Assembly (NCBI GenBank): GCA_964023205.1
Contig: OZ026834.1
Coordinates: 27,628,756 to 27,692,755 of the forward strand
From: Lutraria lutraria
Lineage: Eukaryota > Mollusca > Bivalvia > Venerida > Mactridae
Direction of reading: 5' to 3'
Length of the DNA stretch: 64,000 bases
Part shown: piece by piece, positions 46,713 to 60,269 of the stretch
How positions within the stretch are numbered: position 1 is the first letter of the stretch
How the letters are laid out: every line of letters begins with the position of its first letter
Translations under genes and position numbers: made by a program
The notes under the pieces: generated by a model
Databases searched by the model: none
What the model saw: the letters and a program-made list of their open reading frames with translations, nothing else
What the model was told of the DNA's origin: nothing

Positions 46713-48865
46713 TAAAATAGTTTGGTATTTTATTTCTTATAGTACTGGCGTGCCGCATTCATTTCTGAAGTGAGCGGTCATCCAAGCTGTACAGTCATAG
46801 AAATCTCGTAATCTGACTGGTGAAAAGTTTGCTCGACGCAGTTCCGATTTAAAACTAAACAATAATGATCAATTTTTCGAGAATATAAATGAGCTCATAT
46901 AAATAAAACGCAATGTACTTAAGACAAATGTCGATAGATGATGTTTAACATATCCGGCAATTGAAACTCTCCAAATCTCATAGGTTTACACCGAATGACG
47001 CGCAAAACATGTCAGAGAGTCCACATATCTGTTTTGACACCGTCATTAACTAGATGGGGATGTTTTATATATGAATACGGGAAATAAGTGGGATTTTCCC
47101 ATTTGATGACTGATCTCGGAAAATATCCTATAAATCGGACATATTGGTTTTCTGTCTGTCTGAACTCAAAGCCTCTAATTCGCGACAAGTTCACTTAACA
47201 CTTGACTAAATTTTATTGGTGTGATCTAGGTAAGGTGTCGTGCCAATCACAACAAGTGTATTTTATTAGAACCATTTCTATTATACTTAAATTACTATTA
47301 TTTCTTACGGAAGAAAATGCGCCATCTTTGGAATAATTTCAACAAATCTTGCACTGCGTGACCGCCTTTATTGTTGATATATATTGTCATTTGATTAATG
47401 CAATCACACATTGGAAGACAACATTATTTTTTATTAAATGTAAAAGGCTATTTTATGCTTATTTTATTCATTGCCTAGTGTTATAGACGCAGTTCGTTGA
47501 GTTTATACCATTCCGGTCAATTATTGGATTACGTCAATTTTTTGTCTGAATGAAACTATACATGACTATTGGGCATGAATAGAGATTTGCATTTGATTCC
47601 AATAGGACTTGCATTTCATTTCACAATTTTTGATCACATGTATACCACTCCGGTATTTCTATATACCACTGCACTGTTTTAAAGTACCATTTCGGGACGC
47701 AAATGTGTTTACGATTTTTGTATAAACGTGTATAGGTAGGAGTATCAATTATTTAGCCTTTATAAATAAAAACTTTCCTTTCATTTGCAAATCGTATATT
47801 AAGGACACAGTCTCTAACCAAACTGTTAAGTTGACGAAGACAATTGCCATTTGACATTCAGGCAAAGTCTATCTTGGACTGGCATTAATTTATTAGCATG
47901 AAAAGTCAAACTTTATATGATTTATTTTTTAGAATTTACAAAAGGCTTGGCATTGTTATATGGTGTTTTATTTTGGAGTTATGGCTTTTCTCAGGCTACG
48001 TTTAATGACATTTTACGCACATTTTATAAGAGAACAGAACATAATGGAATGGAACGGTACGGAATGTATCTTTAATTTCATTTGTATATACGTACATGTG
48101 CATGTATTAATACAGTACAGAAAAAGACAACACACATAAAATGTATCTTAAGATATTTGTATTTTATACTTAAGCTATTAGAGTGTAGTACAACTCCTTT
48201 TCTGTTTACAGAATGTTGGAACTATCGGGTCTGAAAAATATAGTTTTCGGTATTAGAAAAATCACATTATGGCCATATATGGTCATAAACGGCCTATTAG
48301 CATGTAGAAATGTTTAACATGAGGTAAATGACGTTCGTTCATCTTAATTAAGAGCCTTATTATGTACGTTTTCTTCGAAGAGTATAAAGTACATATCAGC
48401 GTTAATATAAAGTTCACAGTTATCATATCTTGTCTTATAAGCTGCTAGTACATCGCCTATATGGGATGAAAAAGAAGCAGAAAGATGTTAATTAAAAGTA
48501 CCCGAAAGGATTTTGGAAGAATTGTGTGTGAAGAGCCTCAAATTTGTACGAATAAACTTTGAATTAGAAATTTGACAAGGGTATAAAACAAAGCATGTTG
48601 TCTGGAACATATCCGCGGAGTAACATAACAATACATGTATAACAATATGTTCACTCGATACAATCATAAAATGAACCAGTATAAAAATAATTCCTGAACA
48701 TTTTGAAAATTAAGGATTAAACTTATATCTACATGTTTCAAAATACTTGTACCTTATGTTCAATATTTTCATCATTGTCTTCAGCTAGAAGGTACTTTGA
48801 TACATATTTATGTACATGTATGTGAATGTACATACATGTACATGCATATTTATATCTCCCACGTT
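46713..48865. other. AT-rich intergenic DNA with one short palindrome
   Basis: Near 48811-48843, TGTACATGTATGT and ACATACATGTACA form an inverted repeat of ~32 bp, a low-complexity TACATG run frequent in this genome. Otherwise nothing gene-like. Confidence 0.5.
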
Positions 48866-48870
48866 CTATA

Positions 48871-49243
48871 TGGACGCACGGACGGTCGGAGGATCTACCC
48901 AGGCGTAGGAATCGGAACTCCTCGGCAATTGCCTCGGACATGATAGACAGGCCGCCATTTTGTTGTTGTTTACGGACTACTTTCCACCATTGCTGACCCT
49001 GGGAATCCAACGATGGACACAACCTGTTTCTCTTTCAATGGGAACGTGATTCCCATTTTATCAATCGCGAACGATCAACACGTTTGAAAGTCTGTAATTC
49101 TGTGTATGATTCTTGAAAACGAGTGCCTAGTGTTAAAGAAGTAGTGAACGGAAACTGCATAACCAAAGTTTGTGACCTACGAGGCGTATTTTTCAGTGAC
49201 GGAAATGCCCGAGTAGTTACGATTGCGCCTGGGGGAGGTCTTC
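48871..49243 (-). repeat. ~350-bp dispersed repeat, inverted full copy
   Basis: On the plus strand it reads GAATCGGAACTCCTCGGCAA, GGCCGCCATTTTGTTGTTGT, ACTACTTTCCACCATTGCTG and ends GCCCGAGTAGTTACGATTG, the reverse complement of the start of the copy at 43871. Confidence 0.65.
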
Positions 49244-49610
49244 CTCCACCGTTAAAACTAGAAAGTTGTAAAACGGTTTGACTGAACGTTAGTCACCCAT
49301 GCACATGTCCGATAAAAGAAAACATTCATGATAACATTATAAAGACAGACATGAAGCGTCCTTTATAACTGCAAAAGATTTGCTTCAATATTACATTGTA
49401 CTAGTATTTGAGATCAATCTGCTTGTATTTATTTAAACTGGAATCACCCAGGATTGTCATTGTTTCAACCGTAGACTTGTTAGGGTATGACTAATAACTC
49501 AGTGTAATGAAGATTACTAATATTGTAATGTCAATATGTCAGCATCAAGTCATTACCATAATTTACTATTTTTAGATAGTAATACAACTGTAACAGTTCT
49601 TAATTGGTCG

Positions 49611-49810
49611 NNNNNNNNNNNNNNNNNNNNNNNNNNNNNNNNNNNNNNNNNNNNNNNNNNNNNNNNNNNNNNNNNNNNNNNNNNNNNNNNNNNNNNNNNN
49701 NNNNNNNNNNNNNNNNNNNNNNNNNNNNNNNNNNNNNNNNNNNNNNNNNNNNNNNNNNNNNNNNNNNNNNNNNNNNNNNNNNNNNNNNNNNNNNNNNNNN
49801 NNNNNNNNNN
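49611..49810. other. Assembly gap (200 N)
   Basis: Exactly 200 unknown bases, a placeholder-like length that need not equal the real distance. Sequence on either side (49500-49610 and 49811-49980) is not obviously one repeat. Open frames that cross it are artefacts. Confidence 0.98.
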
Positions 49811-49980
49811 TCAAAAACTTCAAAACGCTACGTTGCATGGAAAAAATCTTTGGAGAAGCGGTTCTCAAAATTTTCAAATATGGTGGACTCTCATTGGCTC
49901 GAATTCGTCGCGGCGGATGAAATCAAGTCTATTAACTCAGAGTTCGAGTCAACGGGAGTCACGCGCTAATAGTGTACAAC

Positions 49981-51661
49981 ACAATGTCTAGCTATTTGCC
50001 ATTGTACAACCTTCAGTACACCCCACATGTTCCACGCTAAGGGTTCGAAGACACAAACCCGAGGTCCATGGCCCTATTTCTCTATCTGTCAAAGTTACAA
50101 TTTAAATAATAATTGACCAAATGCCATGTGTGCTTAATGATTATACTATTTTTTAAACTTTGTTTAATGCTTGCAGTATAATTTCTTGGTTATCACTGTA
50201 TTGTGCAGTAAATTTTGTCCGAATTGAGACAACAAGTGGTCGCCACCAACCGATTCACACTAAGCACGGGTTGGCCTATACTTCGAATTCTGGTATCTCT
50301 TGCAATACGATCTCTACGATATAAAACGTAAAGTGACTCTCAGTTTATGTAGTAAACGTTTAATGTTATAATTCATATAGTATTGAAATATATTAGCTCG
50401 CAGACAGGCTGTTTTTCGTATTTCATTTTAGTAATGATGGATAGGTAATTGCTCTTTGAAGATCCTCATAGACAAATATTCGTTTTGACATAATTACTAT
50501 TAATAAAAACTAAATGTGAGTGCTTTTATTATTTGAGAAAGAACTGCACTTACTTACCGACAGCCGAAACGAATATTCACATGCGCTTGTAAGTGTACAT
50601 AGATATTCATAGAATAGTAAATACATAGTGCATGCTATAGTTAATTGCAAAGATTTTACATCGAAACACCAGACTTTCAATGTATCGCTAGAAATAGGAT
50701 TTTATGGGCAAATGAATTTAATTTATTTGCAATTAAGAAGCAGCACCGGTGCAGTGAATAGATACTGTTTATGTCTTTTACGAGGTAGGCCGTAATTTCA
50801 ATATGTGATATGGTTGCTCAATGCCAAGATGGAAATGAAAACATCGCATGAAACACAGTTAAAGCTGCGAATTTCTATTAAAACAAACTTCCCGGCTTGT
50901 CCTCTTTTGGCAAACGTAATTTAAGAGTCCGTTCATCGTACAATAAAATAAAATCGGAAGTTTTTGTTGAGATCATGCCTAGTGATGCATTCGTTATATG
51001 AACTGAAAGTGTAAAAAAATCTCAATTTGTATTCATTTTGTTTAATGTAAAATTCTTTATGGACAGTTTTCTTTGTGTATTTCACACATTTCATTATTTT
51101 ATATTTGTAGTATTTAAGCGATTCATCGTCAACTCATTTCAAATGTAATACTTAACTTATTCTAGGTTTCACTTGGTCGAATTTATCGTGAATGTTGAAG
51201 GAGTAATTTATAGCACTTTGACCGCAGAATTATTCACTACGGGTTTTTAGCGTTGTTTCATCACTGCGGTATTGCACATATAAGGTCAGGATAAAAACAC
51301 GCACACTGAGTCCGGAATGCGAAAATTGCAGCTCAACTCATAATTTATAATTAATCGGTTAAGTGAGTCAGTCAGTGGATTACAAATATTTGTAATGTGA
51401 CGTGCTTAAAAAGTCCTGTTCTTAAATACACTATGTTGTATAATGATATTACTATGATTAACGTAGTTTATACGTGATTTTTGACATAATCATGGTATAT
51501 TTTATGTCGTAATATGCAGCAATTCACATTTTAGAGATGTTTCTACAATTTAATATAGAATCGCTAATCTATTCATTTGAAAGAGCGTATATGGCCTAGT
51601 ACACTATGAACATATTTTAGTGAATGCGAAGTAATTTTATTTTATCATTATTGGTCAGTAT
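49981..51661. other. Intergenic DNA, nothing recognised
   Basis: No gene, no repeat family shared with the rest of the window. Confidence 0.5.
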
Positions 51662-51890
51662 TCAGTGCAACCTCTCTAAAGCAACACCCTTTAGGAGTAG
51701 CAAAATCATGTTGTTAAGAAGTTGTTGCTCTAGAGAGGTTAAATCGTATGTGTGAATAATTATGCTGTTGTTGAAGGGAGGTTGTTACTTTAGAGAGCGG
51801 CCCTCTCTAGAGCAACAACCTCTCAGCAACAACATGATATATTGGTACTCGCAAAGGGTGTTACTTTAGAGAAGGTTGCACTAGCTGTAC
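51662..51890 (+). mobile_element. MITE family A, forward copy fused to an inverted partial copy
   Basis: 51662-51798 is a forward copy (CAGTGCAACCTCTCTAAAGC to GAGAGCGGCC). From CTCTCTAGAGCAACAACCTC on it is the reverse complement of the left half, ending GAGAAGGTTGCACTAGCTG. The result is a long snap-back structure. Confidence 0.7.
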
Positions 51891-54418
51891 TTGTATTATA
51901 CTGTTCTGTTATCACAGATGTTATGTTTATGTACATAATTATATCATTTATTCTTTTAACCAAACTAATACTTCAAAAAAGTGCTTTACAGCTCTTTAGC
52001 CACCAGACAGCCAAATTTAATCCAAATATATATTCATTGAAATATACCGCCATCATTCTTTTAGATTAGTACCTAATTTTCAAAGAATAAACCGGGAACC
52101 GGTGTTCAATTCTTAACGAGGCTAGCGTATAAGATATTTCTTTATGACAACATAAACTCCACGTCTCTGACAATTGTTTAGGCTGATGTATGTTGCCACA
52201 AAATGCAAAAGTAGATTTTTCCTGAGCGAGCAACCACCGTGTGGGTTTTATTTGACACTTCAGTTAATTGTTTACGCAGATACTCTCTTTGAGGGAGATA
52301 GAAAAAGTAACTGGTTCATGTCAATGCTTATTTTTAGTATTGTTTATATATCTGTGAGCGGATCATACAAATAATTAGACAATAACGTGATGTAAAGCTA
52401 AATACCACCACATTTTCGCGAGTGGTAAATTTCCAAAAACTCGAAGACTCCAGAATCGAAGTTAAACTATCAAGTACCGATCTTTTTAACAGTATGCAAG
52501 TCCTCAGCGTTGTTGTGATTTCGTTCTCTTTTTTTATTGGCGTTATTCCGATCATGAATAAGGGAAATATACTCAACAACAACAAAAAATGTTTTTAAAA
52601 TGTCTGAGTAACCAAACGATTGAAACTAGCATCTGGATCTCGTAGACGCTTATAAACATGTCTCGTAATAAATGGAGAGCCACTTCTGACACATTACCCT
52701 CTAGTAAATAAACACAATATTCTAAACATAACTCGCACAATAACATATTATGATTGAGTGCTATAACAAACTCTGATAAAAGCCAGAAAGCCTTATCAGT
52801 GTACTAATAAAATAAGACAAATGATTGTTTTAGCTTTTACGCATTCTTGCGGTTTTTTCGTTTTCTTCTGGTAAAACAATACACTAATATAACATTGTCA
52901 GAAGCCTAGTTCATTAATAACTTTTTTCGGATATATTTAGGTAGATGCTAGAAAGATGAGCAACTTCTTCGTAGAATTAGACACTCTAAGAGATTCTAGT
53001 TTTTTCTTTAGTGTAAATATAAACACGAACACATTAATTATATACAAATGTAGTTTAGATCAGAACACCACTTTATATATTACAGCAACATAAGCGTGTA
53101 CAATGTATAATAAAGATGTACTACATGGTATTGCGAACAGCAGTTTCAACCTATGGTATATACTTGTATACAAATGTATTTAAAAAAGTGTGATATCTTC
53201 ATATTGCTAGTTTTTTATTATTACACATTTATTATTTTCTACGATGAAGGCGGATAATTATATATTTTATTGTCACGTGAAATATACAATGTGAAAAGTT
53301 GTGATTTGGGGTAGTGAAATTCACTGCAGCGTTAACTTATAACAAATGTATAACATCTTATAGCTAATGTGAAATAGATGTGCGTTCTCTACAGGTCAAA
53401 TATCTACTTTTATGATAAAGTTTTTGTCAGTAAAAATAAGTATACATGTTCAATACGTCAGATTAAGACTTTTATATTTTTTTGGTTAATCGGTCTATTC
53501 TATTAAAAAAAATGACTATTTTTGGCCAACATACAAGTTTAGTTATTGTTTTTGTTATTTTGACCTTCATGCACTGTCAACTAGGTTACCAAGACCAAAT
53601 GAATTATTAGCACGTATTCTTTGAAGTGTTAAGTACTTGAACGTATATGATAAATATCAACATAATTATTTATTTATACAGTAATGTTTACATACTCGCC
53701 TGACCGAAAACACTTAAAATAGTTGCTACTGAGTTAAAAGACGTGTTGCTTGTAGTTGATACTAGAATGATCTAATATTGTACTGTGAAAACGTGACACA
53801 GTCTAGCTGACCTCACGTGACACGGATAACATGACTTCCCGCAATGCATGTTTTTCGTTGAATAGTAGACTGTGGTACTAAGACTGTTCCGTATCATCAG
53901 TGCTTAATTAGGTGGCACGCACAAATTTCGATTTAGGTCAATTACAAAATATTAATGTTCGATGTTCTCTGACAATAATTGCAATGACATGTATGATACT
54001 GGAAAAAGTTGAAATGTTGATAATCCATCCATAAATAAATTGTGATCATACTGAAGTGAACGCAAAATGAGTTTTCCAGTATATAATATGTTTTCGCGAT
54101 ACTCTTCCCTTTAATTACCGTTCCCGGTAATTAACAGCAATTACGGTAATATACGTGTGTATCGCACTGTGGGTGGGGTGATACAAATGCTCAATCTTTC
54201 TTAATTAATTGCTTGTTTTGTTATTCCTGGCGACTTTCAATTAATGGATAGAAAGGTAAAGGGAGGACAAGCATACATTATTCTCATTCAATTCCCGACG
54301 ATCCACGAGTCTCATGGAAATTAAATTCAAATTAAAGCATAAACAAAATCGAATCTTGTTATTGATCAATAATTATGGTCCGCAATACCTCTCCATTTAC
54401 AGTTAATCATTTTATAAA
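51891..54418. other. AT-rich intergenic DNA, nothing recognised
   Basis: Only short non-conserved frames. Confidence 0.5.
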
Positions 54419-54586
54419 TACAGTACGACCTCTGCAGGGCGACCCTCTCTAGAGCAACAAAGTCCCTTCAGTAACAGCATGATTTTTTCCGACTGCACGA
54501 TTTATCTATTAATTTAACCTCTATAGAGGAACAACCTCTCATTTGCAACTCCCAAAGGGTGTTGCTTTGGAGAGGTTGTACTGTAT
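54419..54586 (-). mobile_element. MITE family A, full length, inverted
   Basis: TA-CAGTACGACCTCTGCAG at the left and GGAGAGGTTGTACTG-TA at the right. TIRs and flanking TA are preserved; about 168 bp. Confidence 0.75.
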
Positions 54587-56028
54587 TACATAATTATAAT
54601 CTCTTGCATGATCAATTCATGTCAACTTGCAAAACACCAGGGATTGTTTACTCGATTCTAATTTAAGTATATTATTAGATCGATTCAATTTCGGTCAAGT
54701 ACACCTTGTATTAGCACCCACTCAAAGATTTTGATGAATGTTTTAATACCAAACAAGTAGAAATCGGTAAAGAATTAGTATGAAAAAAAAGTATTTGTCT
54801 AACCGTTGTCACTTGATGCCAATTAGCAAACTAAATCCTGTCTATTCCAACAAGCTATCAAAGGTCCTACAGTTTGTACAGATGGTAATTTGGACAAATA
54901 TTCGCTATTTTGACAGCACTATGATCGATTGTTTTTAAAGCAAAACCGCACAGAAAACAGAGTACATAATTATCAGATAGACAATAGAGCATTAACGTGA
55001 GGCAATACGAATAATATGTGAACAGTCATTCGTAACTTTACTAATAGTGTTGATGATATATGGTTTTTGCATCAGTCTGTCTCGATCAAATATCGCACAC
55101 AGCTTGTAATGCTGTGCATTGTCTACCAAGTTCTCTTTGGTGATTTCACTGAAGTAGGTGGAACTTATACATTCATACGTTCTTTGTCTCTGATCTAGTG
55201 GCAAGAATTTGTTATACGATTCCAGAATGACAATTAAGAACATAAAGGACGCTAACTTAATTCTGGAACAAGTCAATTAACCGTTGTATATAAATGAAAA
55301 ACTTCATGTCTTGTAATTCGCAGTTTTAAGCTCGAATGACAACAAAGAAGCATACTTGTTACGCAAAAAATGATACACACACACACGCATGCGCAAACAC
55401 TCGAATAGGCTTAGATCTTATTTCTTAGTAACTCTTGAAACTAAAAGCGCTTTTTTAATCGAGAACAAAATCGTTATTCTTTAAAATCAGTACAAAGTCA
55501 ATGCCGCCAAAAAAGGAAACATATAGAAGTCGCCATTGTTTCCATTGGTAATCATAAACCAAGATTAGTACAATTAAGCAGCTTTGTCAGAAACAAAAAT
55601 GACTATTTGACAGCGTAACTTAGGTGAGCGAACTAGTGTTATACATCTCTTGTTTAATATTTATTTTGATGGAATGACACATTCCGACTGTTACAAATTG
55701 TTAGAAATATGACAGACCCGAGAGGCTTTGGAATCCGGAATTTGAGTCTAAGCATTATTAATTAAGTGAATATTACTCGATACCGTTATGTAGATATTTG
55801 TAATGTCCAACCATTAGTTATGCCTCTAGTATGCATATTTATAACATTGACATTTTCGGGACATGAAATGCCAACATGAATCATATATAAGAACTATCTA
55901 ATTGTTTCTGCTCACATAAAGCACCTGGCATTGATGGCATGTCCTTTAGGGTTTTAGTCCGTATGAAATGTCAAATTAATAATGTCTAGCGCACCATGAA
56001 AGGCGATGGTGTCCTGTTGGGACTATCT
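54587..56028. other. Intergenic DNA
   Basis: An (AC)n stretch at about 55374-55386 is the only simple repeat. The 94-codon minus frame at 54992-55276 has no recognised domain. Confidence 0.45.
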
Positions 56029-56208
56029 CGAAATTATCTTGATTTACGTCGTAAGAAATAATGGTGACATGAAAGGACGTTTCGAAATTATCTTGATTTA
56101 CGTCGTAAGAAATAATGATGACATGAAGGGACGTTTCGAAATTATCTTGATTTACGTCGTAAGAAATAATGGTGACATGAAGGGACGTTTCGAAATTATC
56201 TTGACTTG
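56029..56208 (+). repeat. 54-bp minisatellite, 3.3 units
   Basis: Units begin CGAAATTATCTTGATTTACG and end ATGAAGGGACGTTT, starting near 56029, 56083, 56137 and 56191. They are almost identical (differences: GAAAGG/GAAGGG and AATGGTG/AATGATG). Because 54 is divisible by 3, an open frame of 18-residue repeats results (56006-56215); nothing else supports a protein. Confidence 0.85.
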
Positions 56209-56854
56209 TATGTAAGTGATTTTTTTGTATTACACCTACAAAACAGCTCTTTTATTCGGTAAATCTTAACGACACAATGCCGAAATTTTGATGATTAGAC
56301 ACCATGAGCGTTCGACAATACGCGGAAAGTTGCAATAAAAGAAAACATGGTATTTGCCGATCGCAATTTCTGTTAACTTGTATGTGGCTGTATTATGTGC
56401 ATACCGGATAATTAAATGACTGACTTAATCATTCAAGTTAAGCAGCAACTTTTTTATCTTGTTAAAAATAACGTAGGTGAGCTATTTCGGTTGAGAAATC
56501 GTGCGTAATCACAAATACTTGAAGAAGTTATCTTTTATAAAACATTTAACAGTTTAGTTAAGATGATAGTTTAATAAAGCAGTATATCTTTCCTGAAAAA
56601 GCGCTGATTACTAGAATTCAAGTCAGTAAAATATGAGAAATGTCTTTCAAAAATGAAAAAATCGAGGAACTAAATATCTAAGCGTGTTATAAAAACGTTT
56701 ACATCTTGATTTTTGATAAACTTAATATTGTGTTAATAAAATTTTAATTCCTCAGATTTCTCAAGAAAAAGGTGTATTGTTTTCATTAAAATCTTGTTTT
56801 TGGGTTGACGATCTAAATTAGTCATCACCGCTGTAGGTAAATAATAACAAGAAG

Positions 56855-57000
56855 TGTTTGTTAAACACGGATGCCCCCCCCCCCCCTCGTGACTCCCCGA
56901 TCTGACTGACCGCCCTCCTGCATGACTGACCGACCGACCGACCGACCGACCGACATGTGCAACGAAATATACCCCCTTTTCTTCCAGAGGGGGCATAATG
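56855..57000 (-). repeat. Degraded GCCCC-type repeat with C13 and (CCGA)n tracts
   Basis: On the plus strand: AAACACGGATG, a C13 run (56874-56886), (CCGA) units at about 56926-56955, then ATACCCCCTTTTCTTCC and AGAGGGGGCATAATG. Reverse-complement relative of the 28-36 kb GCCCC repeats, with microsatellite expansion inside. Confidence 0.6.
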
Positions 57001-57548
57001 AATTATTACCCTATGGAAACCATTTCTACCTTATTCGATTATCTAATAGCATTTTGACTCAATATAAAATCACAGAAAATTTATTTAATGTTAATGCTAA
57101 TCAAAAACAAAATTATAACATTTTCTCCATTTTAGAACTGAATCTTATGATCAGTTGTAATGTTAAAATAATATAAGGTGTATTTTCTTTAAAACAATTA
57201 ACTCACAAAACGGACAAAACGTGATATGGATGAAATAATACACAAGTTTCCGTCCCGTTTCCTTCGAACTATATAGTCAAACCTGTGAACAAAGGCCACC
57301 AAGCCTTGTGAAAGTCAAAATCTGGTCTTTATTTACAGGTGATCTTTACAGTTGTCATTTTATTCTAAATAATCAATGATGGTTTATAAAAGAATGACAA
57401 TTATTCACAAGGTGGCTATAATTTGGAGGTGGCCATTAACGCTGGCTTGACTGTATATTGAAAAACAATTTTCATGCAAAATAGAACATAATCTACATTT
57501 ATAATTATTATGTACTGTACAGCTGTACAGACAAACCTACATATTTCA

Positions 57549-57634
57549 CCAAGGGAGGGGCGGAGGGAGGGGCGGGCCGGGGATATGGAGAGGGGGGGAG
57601 GGAAGGGTTCTGGAGAGAGGGAGAGGGGCGGGGG
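57549..57634 (+). repeat. G-rich / purine tract with many G-runs
   Basis: At least eight runs of 3-8 G (GGGAGGGGCGGAGGGAGGGG, GGGCCGGGG, GAGAGGGGGGGAGGGAAGGG, GAGGGGCGGGGG) with short A/C/T spacers. Meets the usual G3+N1-7 pattern for G-quadruplexes. Strongly deviates from the ~30-35% GC surroundings. Confidence 0.8.
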
Positions 57635-57697
57635 AATAAGACTATTGATCTTAATTCGTGGATTTTTCTGTCTATAATGAATTAGTACACTGATAGT

Positions 57698-57862
57698 AGT
57701 GCGTGGTTCGAGCCCAGCAACCGACCATGTCTCTTTATGTGAGAAAGTAGGCAGTTGCTTACGGATAATGGGAGTCTAGTACTGGCTCTTCCCAGGAACG
57801 ATGATTAGATGAACTGTCCGCCTCATATGACTCTGGCTGTTGAAATGGGGCATAAAACTCAA
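57698..57862 (+). mobile_element. SINE family 2, 5'-truncated
   Basis: Starts just before the B box (GGTTCGAGCCC) and continues with ACCATGTCTCTTTATGTGAG, AGTCTAGTACTGGCTCTTCC and GGGGCATAAAACTC, then an AAAC-rich tail. The A box is missing. Confidence 0.75.
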
Positions 57863-60269
57863 ACAAACGAACAAACAAACTAATAGATGTGTACTATGAG
57901 TGTCCGCTAACCCAGCGATGACTTTATCTACTATTTTGTGGTCTCGAAAATATGCTTGGTGTTTTGGCAATATCTTTCATTTCTTTCTACCCGCCTCCAT
58001 AAGAGAAGCTGGATCGATCATTATCTACAAACATTATGAAAATAATTTCGCGTTTATATCTACTTAATTTGGCGAAACGTTCATTTTTAAATTAATGCGT
58101 ACGCAAGGTAATAAAATTGTGGAAATAGCTTTCTTCTCAACCATCTTGTTTGCGTTCAGAAAATTGGAAACAGAAATACAAATCTCGAACAAGTGTGCCA
58201 ATATATTTTACACAAGCACAAGGTCGATTATTGTAGGTTTCAACACATGTTTTCGAATGCCAATATAGTTTCACTTAAATACACTCTATAAAATGGTTTA
58301 TTTTGTTTGGAAATATAAGAATTCTATCGAAATAACACACGGAACGGTATTTTGCAGCCCCAATAATTTTGCCCACCTTTTTCGACCAAAACCAGTCTTT
58401 GATGTGTACTTTTGATTTATTTTGTATTTAAATATCTTTAATTATCATTGGTTTATCAACGACAAACACAATTTTTGTATCCGATGCGTTAGCAGTCGAA
58501 TACACAGTTACCGTAAATCAGGAAGAGTTACACCGGAAATGAAAAAAAACATGCTAACATTCACTTCCTGTTCAATCACTACAAAAATAAGGTTGCTAAC
58601 TGATTGGAAATAATGAAACAAAATATATTACAATCATGTGTATAGCTTGCTTTTTTTTCAATTGAGGAGGCTCATACAAAAAAAATATTTTTAAAAACTA
58701 ATTTACTTTCATGTTTGTGCATTTTACAATATTTACGTCTACAAGTGGTATGGCAATACATGAGCATTACTTTTGTACTTGTTTATACGTCATATCTGTA
58801 TAGTATTGGCGATACTACAAACCACTGACCTGATTTGATTTATTATCTACAATTTCTTAAAGTTATGAAGAACATAAAAAAAATCAAGCAATCCGCAGTG
58901 AATACCTCAGTGCTTTTAGCGCTTTGATTATTTTCTGTATTTATGTGTAATTTCCGGGAGTTTTACACATTTTGCATTTTGTTAGAACAATGAGATAGTT
59001 GACTTACTATTTTTTCTTCGATAAGTGATATATTTTACAACGCTATTTTCAGTCCGCTCTGTTTACCCAGAGGCATCCTGTTAGCATGTTGTCTTCTTTT
59101 AGAAAGAAAGCAGGAATATAAGATTACCTAACCGCGTCTGTACATTCTGTCTAACGCAACAAAAGTGTCTACACGACAGATATAATTCTGTTATTTATAA
59201 TCATACATAAATACGATGACTACTTTGTAATACTAGTATAAATATTTATAGGATCTTTATATAATTATATACGTAAATAGCGCGTTATTGAACTTTCATG
59301 TACCGCACACATGTCGGACGCCATGCAAATACTTGTACATGAATACTCAGCAGCAAACGATGTCATTTATTTTCATTAAAACCGCTGCATTAAAACAGAA
59401 ACGAGTTGAGGCGTAGGAGATACTTTATAAATTGATGCCATCAATCTTAAATCATCGGCAGTTTCCGTATCCTATCGGTGAAATTCTCTGTTAAGTACCA
59501 TAAAGACCGAGGTGATCATATTACCATGAAGCACTGTGATTATTTCCGACATCGTATTGTCTGACACGCTTGTGTGGATCAAAATATTACGTATGAAGCC
59601 GGACCGGATTACGTTGGAAAGGACTGTATAAGGTGTTTATACCTAGAATTAATTCAAGAATGTCTGAGTTTATTAATTTCATTCCCTACACTGTTAGTTA
59701 AGTATATTACAGACGTGTACAACCATCAGTTCGTCTATCTATACTGACCCGTTACTCCGCATTTAACACGCAACCGTCACATCTCCAATCCCCACCTACA
59801 CCGTAATTTGATATACATGCGTGGAAAACAAATATGCTGTAATGTACGATCGTTCAAAATGTCAAACACGTGCGACGCATTGACAAAAAGGCGGGTGACT
59901 TTCTTGACAAATTATAATTACCTTCATTAAAATGGCCATGCTTTCTTTTATAAAGATTGATTCTAAACTGATACAGTCATGTCACATTTAATGCGCCTTC
60001 AAAATATAAAATACCTAAAGCAGAATAATCTAGAGCCGAGCATGTAATTTACAATGAAATTACGCAGTTCCTTGGAATACTATGTTTGAAAAATAAACAA
60101 ATTCTCCCTCATATCTCCGTGCACCTAAATCCTGAAAGTGATGATTACGTGCGGTAATTAATATTACATGGAAAATAAGCAATCCTCAGTAATCTATTCA
60201 AATTTCCCTACATTATACATTAACGATTGTGTTGGCTTTTAGCCAATTTCCCCTTATGTTCAAACGCAC
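57863..60269. other. AT-rich intergenic DNA, nothing recognised
   Basis: Short homopolymer tracts only; no gene or shared repeat. Confidence 0.5.

Noticed and set aside
49536..49991. Open frames of 101-151 codons spanning the N run
   Set aside because: Most of the frame is unknown bases; length is an artefact of the gap.
55992..56215. Repeat protein from the 54-bp minisatellite
   Set aside because: Frame exists only because the period is a multiple of 3; no flanking coding sequence.
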